Positions 25,715-34,478 of a stretch of DNA of 64,000 nt are shown one piece after another. Under the pieces are notes generated by a model, which had not been told where the DNA came from, made no database searches, and saw nothing but the letters and a program-made list of their open reading frames with translations. The first letter of the stretch is position 1; the number at the start of each line of letters is the position of its first letter. Source of the DNA: Arthrobacter sp. NEB 688 (lineage in GTDB: Bacteria; Actinomycetota; Actinomycetes; Actinomycetales; Dermatophilaceae); contig NZ_CP053707.1 in NCBI RefSeq assembly GCF_013201035.1, forward strand, positions 1,054,001-1,118,000. The letters are read 5' to 3'. A program made the translations under genes and the position numbers.

Positions 25715-26200
25715 GTGAGCCAGCGCACGCGCCCCGCGACCCGTGACGACGTCCCCGCCATCCAGCGGATGGTCCACGCCCTCGCCGAGTACGAGCGCGA
25801 GCCGGACGCCGTGGAGTCGACCGAGCGGCACGTCCTCGCGGCGCTCTTCCCCGACGACGGCGCCACCTCGACCTTCGCCCACGTGGCCGAGGTCGACGGC
25901 GAGGTCGTCGGGATGGCCGTCTGGTTCCTCAGCTACTCGACCTGGACCGGCCGGAACGGGATCTGGCTCGAGGACCTCTGGGTCGACCCCGAGCACCGCG
26001 GCTCGGGCCTCGGCAAGGAGCTGCTCGCGGCGCTGGCCCGGGTCTGCGTCGAGCGCGACTACCGGCGCCTCGAGTGGTGGGTGCTCAACTGGAACACCCC
26101 GAGCATCGGGTTCTACGAGTCGATCGGCGCCGTCGCGCAGGGCGAGTGGACGACCTACCGGATGGACGGCGCGGCGCTCGCCGCCCTCGCCGCCGGCTGA
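25715..26200 (+). CDS. GNAT-family N-acetyltransferase
   Basis: A 161-residue acetyltransferase: N-terminal TRPATRDDVPAIQRMV, the acetyl-CoA-binding loop DPEHRGSGLGKELLAALA (about 100-116), and the C-terminal NTPSIGFYESIGA. The layout resembles diamine N-acetyltransferase-like GNATs. GTG start at 25715. Convergent with the unknown gene at 26210. Confidence 0.88.
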   Translation: MSQRTRPATRDDVPAIQRMVHALAEYEREPDAVESTERHVLAALFPDDGATSTFAHVAEVDGEVVGMAVWFLSYSTWTGRNGIWLEDLWVDPEHRGSGLGKELLAALARVCVERDYRRLEWWVLNWNTPSIGFYESIGAVAQGEWTTYRMDGAALAALAAG

Positions 26201-26209
26201 CCGGCCGCC

Positions 26210-27040
26210 TCAGTCCGCGTCACCCCGAGGCTCGAGCTCCAGGATCTGGTCGGCGGCCTCCGGGGTGAGGACGGCCGACCAGATGACCTCGCCCGCTCCG
26301 GGCTGGATGCCGGCGATCCCTCCCGGCTCCGGCTGCCAGTCGTCATGGTCCACTCCCGGGAGGGAGTCGAGCATCACGGCCAGCCTCGTGGGGTCGAAGA
26401 CGTTCCGAGCGATGAGCGCGACGAACTGGTCTCCGCGATCGGCTCGGACGACGACGCCCATGTCGAACCGTTCGAAGCCGGCCGTGATGACCTTGCCCGT
26501 CCGAAGGCTGCGCGCCGCGGCCATGATCATCACCCGGCGGTAGACGTCGCGCTCCGAGAACGCGAGCTCGGCTCGCAGGCGGCGGCGGTCCCAGTCGTGC
26601 GGCAGCAGCCGGTCCGTGTCGACCCCGTCCGGCTTGGCGGGAGTGCGCGGACAGTGCGCGCCCACGGCGACGTCGGAGTAGAAGTCGGTCGGGCTCCCGT
26701 CCTCGCGCCATCCCGCCGCACCGAGCCACCAGCGGTGGGCGGACGTGGTGTCGGGCTCGATGCCCTGCTCACGGGCGGCGCTCGCCTCCCGGGCGAGGTC
26801 GACATCGGTCAGGCGCGTCGCTGCACCGCGCCACCGTCCGGTCTTGACCTTGAACCACACCCGGTCCTTGAGGCTGCGGATCCTCTGAGCGGCACCCGAC
26901 CCGTACCTCTCCGGCAGGGACTGGGCAGAGACCAGGAGGCCGGCGTCGAGGTCTGCCAGTGACCGGTCGATGGTGGGCGGCGCCACCCCGAGCGCGTCGA
27001 GACACAGCTTCGTCGGTCGTACCCGTTCCCCACCCGGCAT
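26210..27040 (-). CDS. Unknown 276-residue protein of lower GC content
   Basis: No family recognised. The protein is soluble, with a Lys/Arg-rich part (VWFKVKTGRWRG), a motif HRWWLGAAGW, and a C-terminal alpha/beta-like half (VMIMAAARSLRTGKVITAGF, VALIARNVFDPTRLAVML). Third positions are less G/C-biased than in neighbours, suggesting recent acquisition. It is 49 bases downstream of the ribbon-helix-helix gene on the same strand, so the two may form a transferred pair, toxin-antitoxin-like or otherwise; neither role is shown by sequence. Confidence 0.65.
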   Translation of the reverse strand: MPGGERVRPTKLCLDALGVAPPTIDRSLADLDAGLLVSAQSLPERYGSGAAQRIRSLKDRVWFKVKTGRWRGAATRLTDVDLAREASAAREQGIEPDTTSAHRWWLGAAGWREDGSPTDFYSDVAVGAHCPRTPAKPDGVDTDRLLPHDWDRRRLRAELAFSERDVYRRVMIMAAARSLRTGKVITAGFERFDMGVVVRADRGDQFVALIARNVFDPTRLAVMLDSLPGVDHDDWQPEPGGIAGIQPGAGEVIWSAVLTPEAADQILELEPRGDAD

Positions 27041-27089
27041 GCCGCGATGCTAGGAGGCAGGACCGACACCGGGGACGGTGCAGCCCGGG

Positions 27090-27350
27090 TCAGTGCGGCA
27101 GGCCGCCGAGGTCGTCGAGCTCCTCACCCGTGAGGCCGCTGAGCAGGGAGATCGCGGCCTCCGCGGAGCCGTTCAGCTGGGCGAGGGCGACGCGGACGTT
27201 CGCGTTGATCTCGTCGCGGTGGTTGTCGATGTACTCACGGACGGCGGCGTCGACGACGTCCTTCTTGGACGCGCCCATGAAGTGGGCGGCGTGCGAGATG
27301 AGCTGGTCGGTGGCCCCGGAGACCTTGATGGGGGCGACGGTGGTCGGCAT
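27090..27350 (-). CDS. Ribbon-helix-helix-like small DNA-binding protein
   Basis: An 86-residue protein. Residues about 5-45 (IKVSGATDQLISHAAHFMGA followed by SKKDVVDAAVREYIDNHR) have the beta-helix-helix look of MetJ/Arc/CopG proteins; the C-terminal half is acidic and helical (NGSAEAAISLLSGLTGEELDDL). The ATG at 27350 has palindromes just upstream, consistent with autoregulation. The downstream partner is the unknown gene at 26210. Could be an antitoxin-type regulator, but no toxin is identified. Confidence 0.68.
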   Translation of the reverse strand: MPTTVAPIKVSGATDQLISHAAHFMGASKKDVVDAAVREYIDNHRDEINANVRVALAQLNGSAEAAISLLSGLTGEELDDLGGLPH

Positions 27351-27373
27351 GAGGACCTCACGGTGGGTTGGGC

Positions 27374-27430
27374 GGTCCGTGGACCGGTCGACCTAGCGTA
27401 GCACCACGGTATCCGAGTACCCGATGGTAC
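27374..27430. promoter_or_regulatory. Palindromes upstream of the ribbon-helix-helix gene
   Basis: GGTCC-GT-GGACC at 27374-27385 and GTACC-CGAT-GGTAC at 27417-27430, the latter inside a wider imperfect dyad CGGTATC / GGTACCG (27407-27432). Closely spaced short dyads of this kind are typical operators for ribbon-helix-helix dimers. Confidence 0.5.
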
Positions 27431-27470
27431 CGGGTGGTCGGAGGTCGGACTCTCGCCGCCGGTTGACGCC

Positions 27471-28973
27471 TCAGCCGGCGGCCGGTGCGACCCGGGGCGG
27501 GTAGGGCGTCAGCAGCTGGTCGACCGGTGCGTGGTCGTCGGTGAGGACGGGGGCGTCGCCGACCCAGTCCTCCAGCGCGGCCCCGTCGAGGACCGCCCAG
27601 TCGAGGTCGCGGGCCGCGATGGCGGTGCGCCACGCGGCGGCGTCGAGCGGTGCGTCGGAGGCGAGCACGACGAGGTTGCCGCCGCCCTGGCCCCGGGTGG
27701 CCTCGGGGGTCGCCGCGAGCGCCAGGTGCTCGAACACCGTCCCGAGGGTGCGGACCTCGGCCCGGGCGAAGGCCAGCGGCTGGTGGTCGATGAGGTTCGC
27801 GGCGTAGACGCCGTCGTCGGCCAGCGTCCGGCGCACGTCGGTCAGGGCCTCGCGCGTCGTGAGGTGCCACGGGACGCTGACGCCTCCGAACGCGTCCCCG
27901 ACGACGAGGTCGAGCGACCCCGAGGGCACGTCCCGCATCCCGAGCCGGGCGTCCTCGACGCGCACCCGCAGGTCCGGGCCGGTCCGCAGGCCGAGGCGCT
28001 CGGTGTCGAGCGCGACGACGCCGGGGTCGATCTCGGAGACCGTGCTCACCGTCCCCGGGCGTTCGGCGGCGAGGAAGCGCGGCAGCGTGAGACCGCCGCC
28101 GCCGAGGTGGTGCGCGGTGAGGGGCCCGGCGGGCAGCTGGCTCTCGGTCGCGGCGGCGAGGGCCTTGACGTAGGCGAACTCGAGGGCCGTCGGGTCGGCG
28201 AGGTCGACCGTCGAGTGGCGCAGGTCGTCGAGGACGAGCACCCGCTCGGTCGGCCGCTCGGGGTCGCTCGTGACGACGGCGCAGTGGTAGGTCGTCTCGA
28301 CGTCGCAGCCGCTCGGCGCGAGCACGGCGCCCAGCCCGCCGACGACGCTGACGGCGGCCGCGGCGCCCGCGAGCCCGCGGCGCGAGCCGACCTCGACGGC
28401 GACGCCCCCGACGACGAGCAGCACCCCGAGCCCGACCATGATCCAGGTGACCGGCACCCGCGAGATGAGCACGAACCCGGTGAGGACCGTCCCGAGGATG
28501 GCGCCCGCCGTGCCGAGCCCGGACAGCCGGCCGACGACCGAGCCGGTCTCCTCGAGGGTCGACAGGCGCAGCGCCGTGACGACGGGGTGGACCGCCGACA
28601 GCAGCGCCCCCGGCACGATGATCGACGCGCCGGCGGCCACGAGGAGGAAGGCGCCGTCCGCCAGCCCGGCCGCCCCGCGGACGAGGAAGGGCGTCGCGGC
28701 GACGACCGCCCCGGACACGACGAGCAGCAGCCCGAGCAGCGCCCGGCCGTCGTGCTCGTCGGCCCACCGCCCGCCGAGCCACGACCCCGCGGCGATGGCT
28801 GCCAGCGCGAGCCCGATGACGAGCGTGCTCGTCTCGAGCGTCAGCCCCAGGTGCGGCGCGAGGAGCCGCAGGGACACGATCTCGACGACGAGCACCGCTG
28901 CGGAGCAGCCGAACACGAGCGCGACCGCGGTGCGGCCGCCGATCCGCGGCTCGCGCCGGTCGGCCTTCCTCAC
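27471..28973 (-). CDS. Membrane-fused spermidine-synthase-like protein
   Basis: A 500-residue protein in two parts: about seven transmembrane helices in residues 15-235 (VALVFGCSAAVLVVEIVSLR ... VTWIMVGLGVLLVVGGVAVE), then a cytoplasmic spermidine-synthase-like methyltransferase fold (LGGGGLTLPRFLAAERPG, EIDPGVV, VEDARLGM, DLVVGDAFGG). The polyamine-synthase glycine-rich motif is present, but membrane members of this family rarely make spermidine; their reaction is generally unknown. GTG at 28973 overlaps the stop of nadE (GTGA), hence coupled expression. Confidence 0.8.
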   Translation of the reverse strand: MRKADRREPRIGGRTAVALVFGCSAAVLVVEIVSLRLLAPHLGLTLETSTLVIGLALAAIAAGSWLGGRWADEHDGRALLGLLLVVSGAVVAATPFLVRGAAGLADGAFLLVAAGASIIVPGALLSAVHPVVTALRLSTLEETGSVVGRLSGLGTAGAILGTVLTGFVLISRVPVTWIMVGLGVLLVVGGVAVEVGSRRGLAGAAAAVSVVGGLGAVLAPSGCDVETTYHCAVVTSDPERPTERVLVLDDLRHSTVDLADPTALEFAYVKALAAATESQLPAGPLTAHHLGGGGLTLPRFLAAERPGTVSTVSEIDPGVVALDTERLGLRTGPDLRVRVEDARLGMRDVPSGSLDLVVGDAFGGVSVPWHLTTREALTDVRRTLADDGVYAANLIDHQPLAFARAEVRTLGTVFEHLALAATPEATRGQGGGNLVVLASDAPLDAAAWRTAIAARDLDWAVLDGAALEDWVGDAPVLTDDHAPVDQLLTPYPPRVAPAAG

Positions 28974-31054
28974 GCCTGGGGCACGTTCTCGTCGAGCTCG
29001 GCGAGCCACGCCGCGGCGACGGCGTCGGACGGCATCCGCCAGTCACCGCGCGGCGAGAGCGACCCGCCGGCGACGACCTTGGGGCCGTTGGGGATCGCGG
29101 AGCGCTTGAACTGGTTCTGGAAGAACCGGCGCAGGAAGACGCCCAGCCACTGCCGGATGGCGGGCAGCTCGTGGGCGACCCGGTCGCGCTCGGGGTAGCC
29201 GGCCGGCCAGGCCCCGACCGAGGCGTCGCGCCACGCGTGCTCGGCGAGGAAGGCGATCTTGCTCGGCCGGTAGCCCCAGCGCAGGACGTGGAAGAGCGTG
29301 AAGTCGTGCAGGCCGTAGGGGCCGATCGTGTCCTGGGTCGACTGGATCTTCTCGCCCTCGCGCACCGGCACGAGCTCGGGGCTGATCTCGGTGTCGAGGA
29401 TGGCCAGCAGAGTCTCGTCGGCCCCGGCGTCCCCGAGCTCACCGTGCGACACGACCCAGCGGATGAGGTGCTGGATGAGCGTCTTCGGCACGCCGGCGTT
29501 GACGCCGTAGTGCGACATCTGGTCGCCGACGCCGTACGTGCACCAGCCGAGCGCGAGCTCGCTGAGGTCGCCGGTGCCGAGCACGATGCCGCCGCGCTGG
29601 TTGGCGGCGCGGAAGAGCACGTCGGTGCGCAGGCCGGCCTGCACGTTCTCGAACGTCACGTCGTACACGGGCTCGCCGTCGCCGGCGGGGTGGCCGAGGG
29701 CCTTGAGCATCTGCGTGGCGAGCGGCCGGACGTCGACCTCCTCCCACTCGATGCCGAGCGCCTCCATGAGCGCGACCGCGTTGGACTTCGTGCCGGCGCT
29801 CGTCGCGAAGCCGGGCATCGTCATCCCGAGGACGTGGGTGCGGGGCAGGCCCAGCCGGTCGCAGGCCTTGACCGCGACGATGAGCGCGTGGGTGGAGTCC
29901 AGGCCGCCCGAGACGCCGATGACGATGCGCGGCACCCGGGCCGGGTCGCCGCCGCCGATCGAGCGCATCCGCTGCTCGAGCCCCGAGACCTGGATGTTGT
30001 AGGCCTCGTAGCAGTCCTGCGCGAGGCGCGACTCGTCGTCGGGGACGAAGGGGAAGCGGTCGACGACGCGGCGCAGCCCCAGGTCGCCGGCGGGCGGCCG
30101 CAGGCGGAAGGGGACGACGCGGAAGCCGGCCTCGTCCGCCGCGTACGCCGCGGCGTTGTCGTCGAAGGAGCCGACGCGCATCCGCTCCTGGCGCAGCCGG
30201 TCGAGGTCGACGTCGACGACCGTCCGGCGCGGGCCGTCGGGGAAGCGCTCGGACGCGCCGAGCAGCTCGCCGAGCTCGTAGGCCATCGTCATGCCGTCCC
30301 ACGAGAGGTCGGTGCTCGACTCGCCCGCGCTCGCGGCGGCGTAGAAGTAGGCGGCGTCGCAGCGGGCGCTGGCGCTGCGGGCGAGGAGGTGGCGGTCCTC
30401 GGCGCGACCGACGGTGATGGGGGAGGCCGAGAGGTTGAGCAGCACGGTGGCGCCGGCGAGCGCGGCCTCGTGGCTCGGCGGGACCGGGACCCACAGGTCC
30501 TCGCAGACCTCGGCGTGGATGACGAGCCCCGGCACGTCGTCGGCGGTGAAGAGCAGGTCCGGGCCGAAGGGCACCTCGCCGTCGACGTCGGAGCCGGGCC
30601 ACTGCGGCCGGACGAGGTTCTGGCCCTCCTGGCCGGTGCCGGCGGCGAACCAGCGCTTCTCGTAGAACTCGCGGTAGGTCGGCAGGTAGGACTTGGGCGC
30701 GACCCCGAGCACCTCGCCGCGGTGGATGACGACCGCGCAGTTGTAGAGCCGGTTGGCGTGCCGCAGCGGCGCGCCCACGACGACGACCGGGGTGAGGCCG
30801 ACCGTCGCCTCGGCGAGCGCGACGACGGCGCGGTCGACGGCGTCGAGGAGGACGTCCTGGAGGAACAGGTCGTCGACGGCGTACCCGGACAGCGAGAGCT
30901 CGGGGAAGAGCGCGACGGCCACACCGTCGTCGTGGCAGGCCCGCACCTGCTCCGCGATGCGCCGCGCATTCTCGGCGGGGTCGGCGAGGGCGACGGGCAG
31001 GGTGCACGCCGCGACCCGGGCGAACCCCTGGGCGTAGACGTTCCGGAACTCCAT
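28970..31054 (-). CDS. nadE: Glutamine-dependent NAD+ synthetase
   Basis: A 694-residue two-domain enzyme. The N-terminal nitrilase-like glutaminase (about 1-300) shows FPELSLSGY with the catalytic Glu, the Lys in VAPKSYLPTY and the Cys in HAEVCEDLWVPV; the C-terminal synthetase shows the ATP-binding P-loop GVSGGLDSTHAL and GTGDLSELALGWCTYG. It amidates deamido-NAD with ATP, taking ammonia from glutamine through an internal channel. Length matches mycobacterial NadE. ATG at 31054. Next gene overlaps by 4 bases. Confidence 0.95.
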   Translation of the reverse strand: MEFRNVYAQGFARVAACTLPVALADPAENARRIAEQVRACHDDGVAVALFPELSLSGYAVDDLFLQDVLLDAVDRAVVALAEATVGLTPVVVVGAPLRHANRLYNCAVVIHRGEVLGVAPKSYLPTYREFYEKRWFAAGTGQEGQNLVRPQWPGSDVDGEVPFGPDLLFTADDVPGLVIHAEVCEDLWVPVPPSHEAALAGATVLLNLSASPITVGRAEDRHLLARSASARCDAAYFYAAASAGESSTDLSWDGMTMAYELGELLGASERFPDGPRRTVVDVDLDRLRQERMRVGSFDDNAAAYAADEAGFRVVPFRLRPPAGDLGLRRVVDRFPFVPDDESRLAQDCYEAYNIQVSGLEQRMRSIGGGDPARVPRIVIGVSGGLDSTHALIVAVKACDRLGLPRTHVLGMTMPGFATSAGTKSNAVALMEALGIEWEEVDVRPLATQMLKALGHPAGDGEPVYDVTFENVQAGLRTDVLFRAANQRGGIVLGTGDLSELALGWCTYGVGDQMSHYGVNAGVPKTLIQHLIRWVVSHGELGDAGADETLLAILDTEISPELVPVREGEKIQSTQDTIGPYGLHDFTLFHVLRWGYRPSKIAFLAEHAWRDASVGAWPAGYPERDRVAHELPAIRQWLGVFLRRFFQNQFKRSAIPNGPKVVAGGSLSPRGDWRMPSDAVAAAWLAELDENVPQA

Positions 31055-31094
31055 GACCCGAGGCTAGTCGGCGCGCGCCGACACGGGCCGCGGG

Positions 31095-31712
31095 TCAGTC
31101 GGCGAGGACGACGGCCTGCATGAACCGGGTGGCGGACTCGACGAGCTCGTCGAGGGCGGCGTCGTCGGGGGCCTCGAGGGCGCGCAGGGCGACCTCGTTG
31201 AGCCCGCCGACGACGCAGACGGCCTCGAGGTGGCTGAGCCGGCGCACGGCGGTTCCGGCCTCGCGGGCCTGGTCGAGCATCCGCAGCAGGGTGTCGGCGT
31301 GGCGGTCGACGACCTCCTGGCGGGCCGCGACCCCGCGCTCGCCGATGGTCTGGACGTCGACGACGTGGGCCCGGCCGAGCGCGCGGTCCTCGGTGACGTA
31401 GGTGAGGAAGGCGCGGGCGGCGTCCTGCAGCTGGACGGTCGCCGGGGTGGCGCCGGGGGAGAGCGCCGCGTCGACGGCGTCCATCAGCTCGCCGCTGCGG
31501 GTGCGGTAGAGGGCGAGGAAGCACTCCTCCTTGTCGTCGAAGTGCTCGTAGAAGGTGCGCTTCGAGGTGCCGGCGAGGCGCGCGACGTCGGCGATCGTCG
31601 TCGCGGCGAGGCCCTTGTCGGCGACCGCGGCGGCGAGCCCGGCCTCGAGGCGCTCGCGCACCGGTCGGGTGCGGTCGAGGCCCGGGACGGCGGTGGTGGA
31701 GGAGCTGCTCAT
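31095..31712 (-). CDS. TetR-family regulator, YhgE/Pip locus
   Basis: A 205-residue regulator with the HTH KGLAATTIADVARLAGTSKR followed by TFYEHFDDKEECF and an all-helical C-terminal domain. The ATG at 31712 is preferred over one 21 bases upstream because the latter lies inside the operator. It is divergent from the pseudo-ABC/YhgE pair across 71 bases that contain several GGTACC-type dyads, so it probably represses both directions. Confidence 0.85.
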   Translation of the reverse strand: MSSSSTTAVPGLDRTRPVRERLEAGLAAAVADKGLAATTIADVARLAGTSKRTFYEHFDDKEECFLALYRTRSGELMDAVDAALSPGATPATVQLQDAARAFLTYVTEDRALGRAHVVDVQTIGERGVAARQEVVDRHADTLLRMLDQAREAGTAVRRLSHLEAVCVVGGLNEVALRALEAPDDAALDELVESATRFMQAVVLAD

Positions 31713-31714
31713 GC

Positions 31715-31756
31715 TGGTACTGTACCGTACCAACCATGGTGGTACCAGTCGGTACC
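31715..31756. promoter_or_regulatory. Cluster of GGTACC-type operators
   Basis: TGGTAC-N6-GTACCA at 31715-31732, TGGTACCA at 31740-31747 and another GGTACC at 31751-31756, spaced about 10-20 bases apart between the divergent tetR and pseudo-ABC genes. Probable binding sites of the TetR protein on one helix face. Confidence 0.6.
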
Positions 31757-31783
31757 GCTGGATCGACAGCCCAGGAGCACCTC

Positions 31784-32416
31784 GTGCAGCTCACCGCCGA
31801 TGCCGTCGCGGTCGCCGGGACGCGCAGCCCTCTCGTACGGCCGACGTCCTTCACGGCGCCGCCCTCCCACGTCACCCCGGTGGCCGGCGACCCGGGCTAC
31901 GGCCAGGTCGCGCTGGCCCTGGCCCTCGGCGGCCGGATGCCGCTCGCCGCGGGCGCGGTCCTGCTCGACGGCGCCGCCGACGCCGGCCTGCTGCGCCGGC
32001 ACGTCGCCCTCGTCGACGTCCCCGAGGTCTCGGCGCCCGAGGACGGCCTGGCGGTCCACCACGTCGTCTCGGAGGAGCTCGCGTTCGCCGGGCGCCCCTC
32101 CGGCCGCACGGCCGTCGACGCGTTCCTCGAGCGGCACGGCGTCCTCGCCTCCGCCGACGAGCCGTTCGAGCGGCTGGCGGCGCAGGAGCGCGTGCGCGTG
32201 CTGACCTCCGCCGCCGCCGAGCGCGCCGCCACCCGCGTCCTCGTCGTCACCAACCCCGACCGCCGCGGCGGCGACCCGCGCCTGTGGTGGCCGATCCTCA
32301 CCCACCACGCGGCGTCGGGCCTGACCGTCGTCGTCCAGCTGACCCACGCGACGATGCGCCAGCTGGGGCTCGTCGTCCGCGCCGAGCTCGGCTCGACCGA
32401 GGAGGTGGCCGCGTGA
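31784..32416 (+). CDS. Degenerate ABC ATPase-like protein of the YhgE/Pip locus
   Basis: A 210-residue cytoplasmic protein with the outline of an ABC ATPase but eroded motifs. The Walker A position reads GDPGYGQVALALALGG, with no Lys-Ser/Thr; the region LLRRHVALVDVPEVSAPEDGL resembles the Q-loop segment; the C-terminal TRVLVVTNPDRRGGDPRLWW stands where Walker B and D-loop lie, with Thr-Asn instead of Asp-Glu; TVVVQLTHATMRQLG resembles the H-loop. GTG 31784 has AGGAG six bases upstream. Its stop overlaps the GTG of the YhgE gene. It is probably a non-hydrolysing regulatory partner; alternatively the family is not ABC-derived. Confidence 0.62.
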   Translation: MQLTADAVAVAGTRSPLVRPTSFTAPPSHVTPVAGDPGYGQVALALALGGRMPLAAGAVLLDGAADAGLLRRHVALVDVPEVSAPEDGLAVHHVVSEELAFAGRPSGRTAVDAFLERHGVLASADEPFERLAAQERVRVLTSAAAERAATRVLVVTNPDRRGGDPRLWWPILTHHAASGLTVVVQLTHATMRQLGLVVRAELGSTEEVAA

Positions 32417-34392
32417 CCGCCCTGCGCCTGGCCCTCACCGAGCTGCGCCGCATCGGCGCCAGCCGCGTCGGGCGTCTCGCCCTCGTCGCGATGGTCCTCG
32501 TCCCGTCCATCTACGGCGGCCTGTACCTCTACGCCAACGACGACCCCTACGGCGGTCTGAGCGAGGTCCCCGCGGCCCTCGTCGTCGAGGACGAGGGCAC
32601 GACCCTCTCCGGCGGAGAGCGGCTCCAGGTCGGTGACCAGGTCGCCGACGAGCTCCTCGACACGAAGACCTTCGACTGGTCGAAGGTCGGCCGCCAGCGC
32701 GCCGACACCGGTCTGCGCGACGGCGACTACGACCTCGTGCTCGTCCTGCCGAAGGACTTCTCGGCCGACCTCGCGAGCAGCGCGACGAACGACCCGCGCC
32801 AGGCCCGCCTCGAGATCCGCACCAACGACGCCAACAACTACCTGGCCCGGACCATCGCGAACACCCTCGTCAGCCAGGTGACCGCCTCGGTCGCCGAGCA
32901 GGTCAGCAGCACGGCCGCGAGCCGCTTCCTCGAGGGCTTCGCCGACATCCACGCCCAGGTCGTCGACGCCGCCGACGGCGCGCAGCAGCTCGCCGACGGC
33001 GCGCGGAAGGCCTCGACGGGCGCGGGCGACCTCGCCGACGGGGCCGACCAGCTGCTCGCCGGCCAGAAGAAGCTCTCCGCCGGGGCCGGCGACCTCGCCG
33101 ACGGCGCGGGCGCGCTGAGCTCCGGCCTCGAGACGCTGCGCTCGAGCACCGCCTCCCTGCCGACGCAGACGAAGCAGCTCGCCGACGGGGCGCGACAGGT
33201 CAGCGACGGCGACGCGAAGGTCGCCGCCGCGGGCCGCCAGGTCGCCGACGCCACCGACACCCTGCTCGGCGACCTCACCGCGACGCGCGGCCGCCTCGCC
33301 GACGACCTGGCCGCCGCCGGGCTCACCGACGAGCAGGTGCAGACGGTGCTCGAGCGGGTCGACGCCCTCTCCGGCCCGGTCACCGACGCCAACGAGAAGG
33401 TCCAGTCGACCGCCGACGACCTCGACGCCCTCGCCTCCGGCGCCGACCGGGTCGCCGACGGCGCCGAGCAGCTCGCCGCCGCGGCGCCGCGCCTCAGCGG
33501 GGGCATCGCCGACGCCGCCGCCGGCAGCGCGAAGCTCTCGAGCGGCGCGCAGCAGCTGGCCGGCGGTGAGCGGGAGGCGGTCTCGGGCACCTCGCGCCTC
33601 GCGTCCGGCGCGCACGACCTCGACGACGGCCTCGGCGACCTGTCCACCGGCGCGACCAAGCTCTCCGACGGGCTCGCGACGGGCGTCGACGACATCCCCG
33701 ACCCCTCGGCCGAGCAGCGCAGGGCCATGGCGCAGACCATCGGCAGCCCGGTGGCCGTCGACCGCGACGCCGAGGCCGCGGCGGCCAGCTACGGCGCCGG
33801 CCTCGCCCCGTTCTTCATGAGCCTCGCCCTGTGGATCGGCGGGTTCGTCCTCTTCACCCGGATGCGGGCGCTCTCGTCCCGGGCCCTGGCCGCCGGGCAG
33901 CCGGCGTGGCGCGTGGCCATCGGCGGCTGGCTGGGGCCGGCGCTGCTCGGGGCCGCCCAGGCCGTCGTCGCCTTCGGCGTCGTCGCGCTCGGCGTCGGCA
34001 TCGACGTCGCGCACCCGGTCCTGCTGGGGCTGTTCATGGTCGGGGTGTCCGCGGCGTTCATCGCGATCATCCACGTGCTCATGGCGCGCTTCGGGGTCGT
34101 CGGGCAGTTCATGGCCCTCGTCCTCATGGTGCTCCAGCTCGTGAGCGCCGGGGGCACCTTCCCGTGGCAGACCCTGCCCGCCCCGCTGCACCCGCTGCAC
34201 CACGCCCTGCCGATGAGCTACGCCGTCGACGGCGTTCGGCGGCTCATGTACGGCGGCCCGATGGCGCCGCTCGCCCTCGACGTCGCCGTCGTCGGCGGAT
34301 GGGGCCTCGCGGCGCTGGCCCTCGGGGCGCTCGCCGCGCGGCGGGCCCGGACGTGGACGGCGGCCCGGGTCAAGCCCGAGCTCGTCGCCTGA
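32413..34392 (+). CDS. YhgE/Pip-domain membrane protein
   Basis: A 659-residue protein of the YhgE/Pip family (phage-infection protein / ESX-like accessory / ABC-2-type permease relatives). One helix near residues 20-38 (VGRLALVAMVLVPSIYGG), a large extracytoplasmic domain with repeated LADGA/LSSG-type coiled segments (about 185-440), and five or six C-terminal helices including LHPLHHALPMSYAVDGVRRL, the hallmark end of the family. Its start overlaps the degenerate ATPase gene. Family roles include type VII secretion and phage adsorption; specific function here unknown. Confidence 0.87.
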   Translation: MTALRLALTELRRIGASRVGRLALVAMVLVPSIYGGLYLYANDDPYGGLSEVPAALVVEDEGTTLSGGERLQVGDQVADELLDTKTFDWSKVGRQRADTGLRDGDYDLVLVLPKDFSADLASSATNDPRQARLEIRTNDANNYLARTIANTLVSQVTASVAEQVSSTAASRFLEGFADIHAQVVDAADGAQQLADGARKASTGAGDLADGADQLLAGQKKLSAGAGDLADGAGALSSGLETLRSSTASLPTQTKQLADGARQVSDGDAKVAAAGRQVADATDTLLGDLTATRGRLADDLAAAGLTDEQVQTVLERVDALSGPVTDANEKVQSTADDLDALASGADRVADGAEQLAAAAPRLSGGIADAAAGSAKLSSGAQQLAGGEREAVSGTSRLASGAHDLDDGLGDLSTGATKLSDGLATGVDDIPDPSAEQRRAMAQTIGSPVAVDRDAEAAAASYGAGLAPFFMSLALWIGGFVLFTRMRALSSRALAAGQPAWRVAIGGWLGPALLGAAQAVVAFGVVALGVGIDVAHPVLLGLFMVGVSAAFIAIIHVLMARFGVVGQFMALVLMVLQLVSAGGTFPWQTLPAPLHPLHHALPMSYAVDGVRRLMYGGPMAPLALDVAVVGGWGLAALALGALAARRARTWTAARVKPELVA

Positions 34393-34415
34393 CGCCCACG
34401 ACGGCCCCCTGCCCC

Positions 34416-34465
34416 CGAACGTGTGTGAACCCGCCGGAGATCACCGGCGGGTTCACCCACGTTCG
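34416..34465. terminator. Hairpin between convergent YhgE and DUF2231 genes
   Basis: Arms 34416-34437 and 34444-34465 pair over 22 bases with one mismatch; loop AGATCA. Core GAACGTGTGTGAAC as at 5053, but the inner base pair is C-G where the copy at 5053 has T-A, a compensating change. Confidence 0.78.
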
Positions 34466-34478
34466 CGGAGAGGGTGGG

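Noticed and set aside
26210-27350. Definite toxin-antitoxin system
   Set aside because: The RHH-like gene is plausible as an antitoxin, but the partner has no recognisable toxin fold or size, so it is reported only as a candidate module.
31736-31783. An earlier ATG for the pseudo-ABC gene at 31736
   Set aside because: It lies inside the operator cluster and lacks a ribosome-binding site; GTG 31784 has AGGAG at the right distance.
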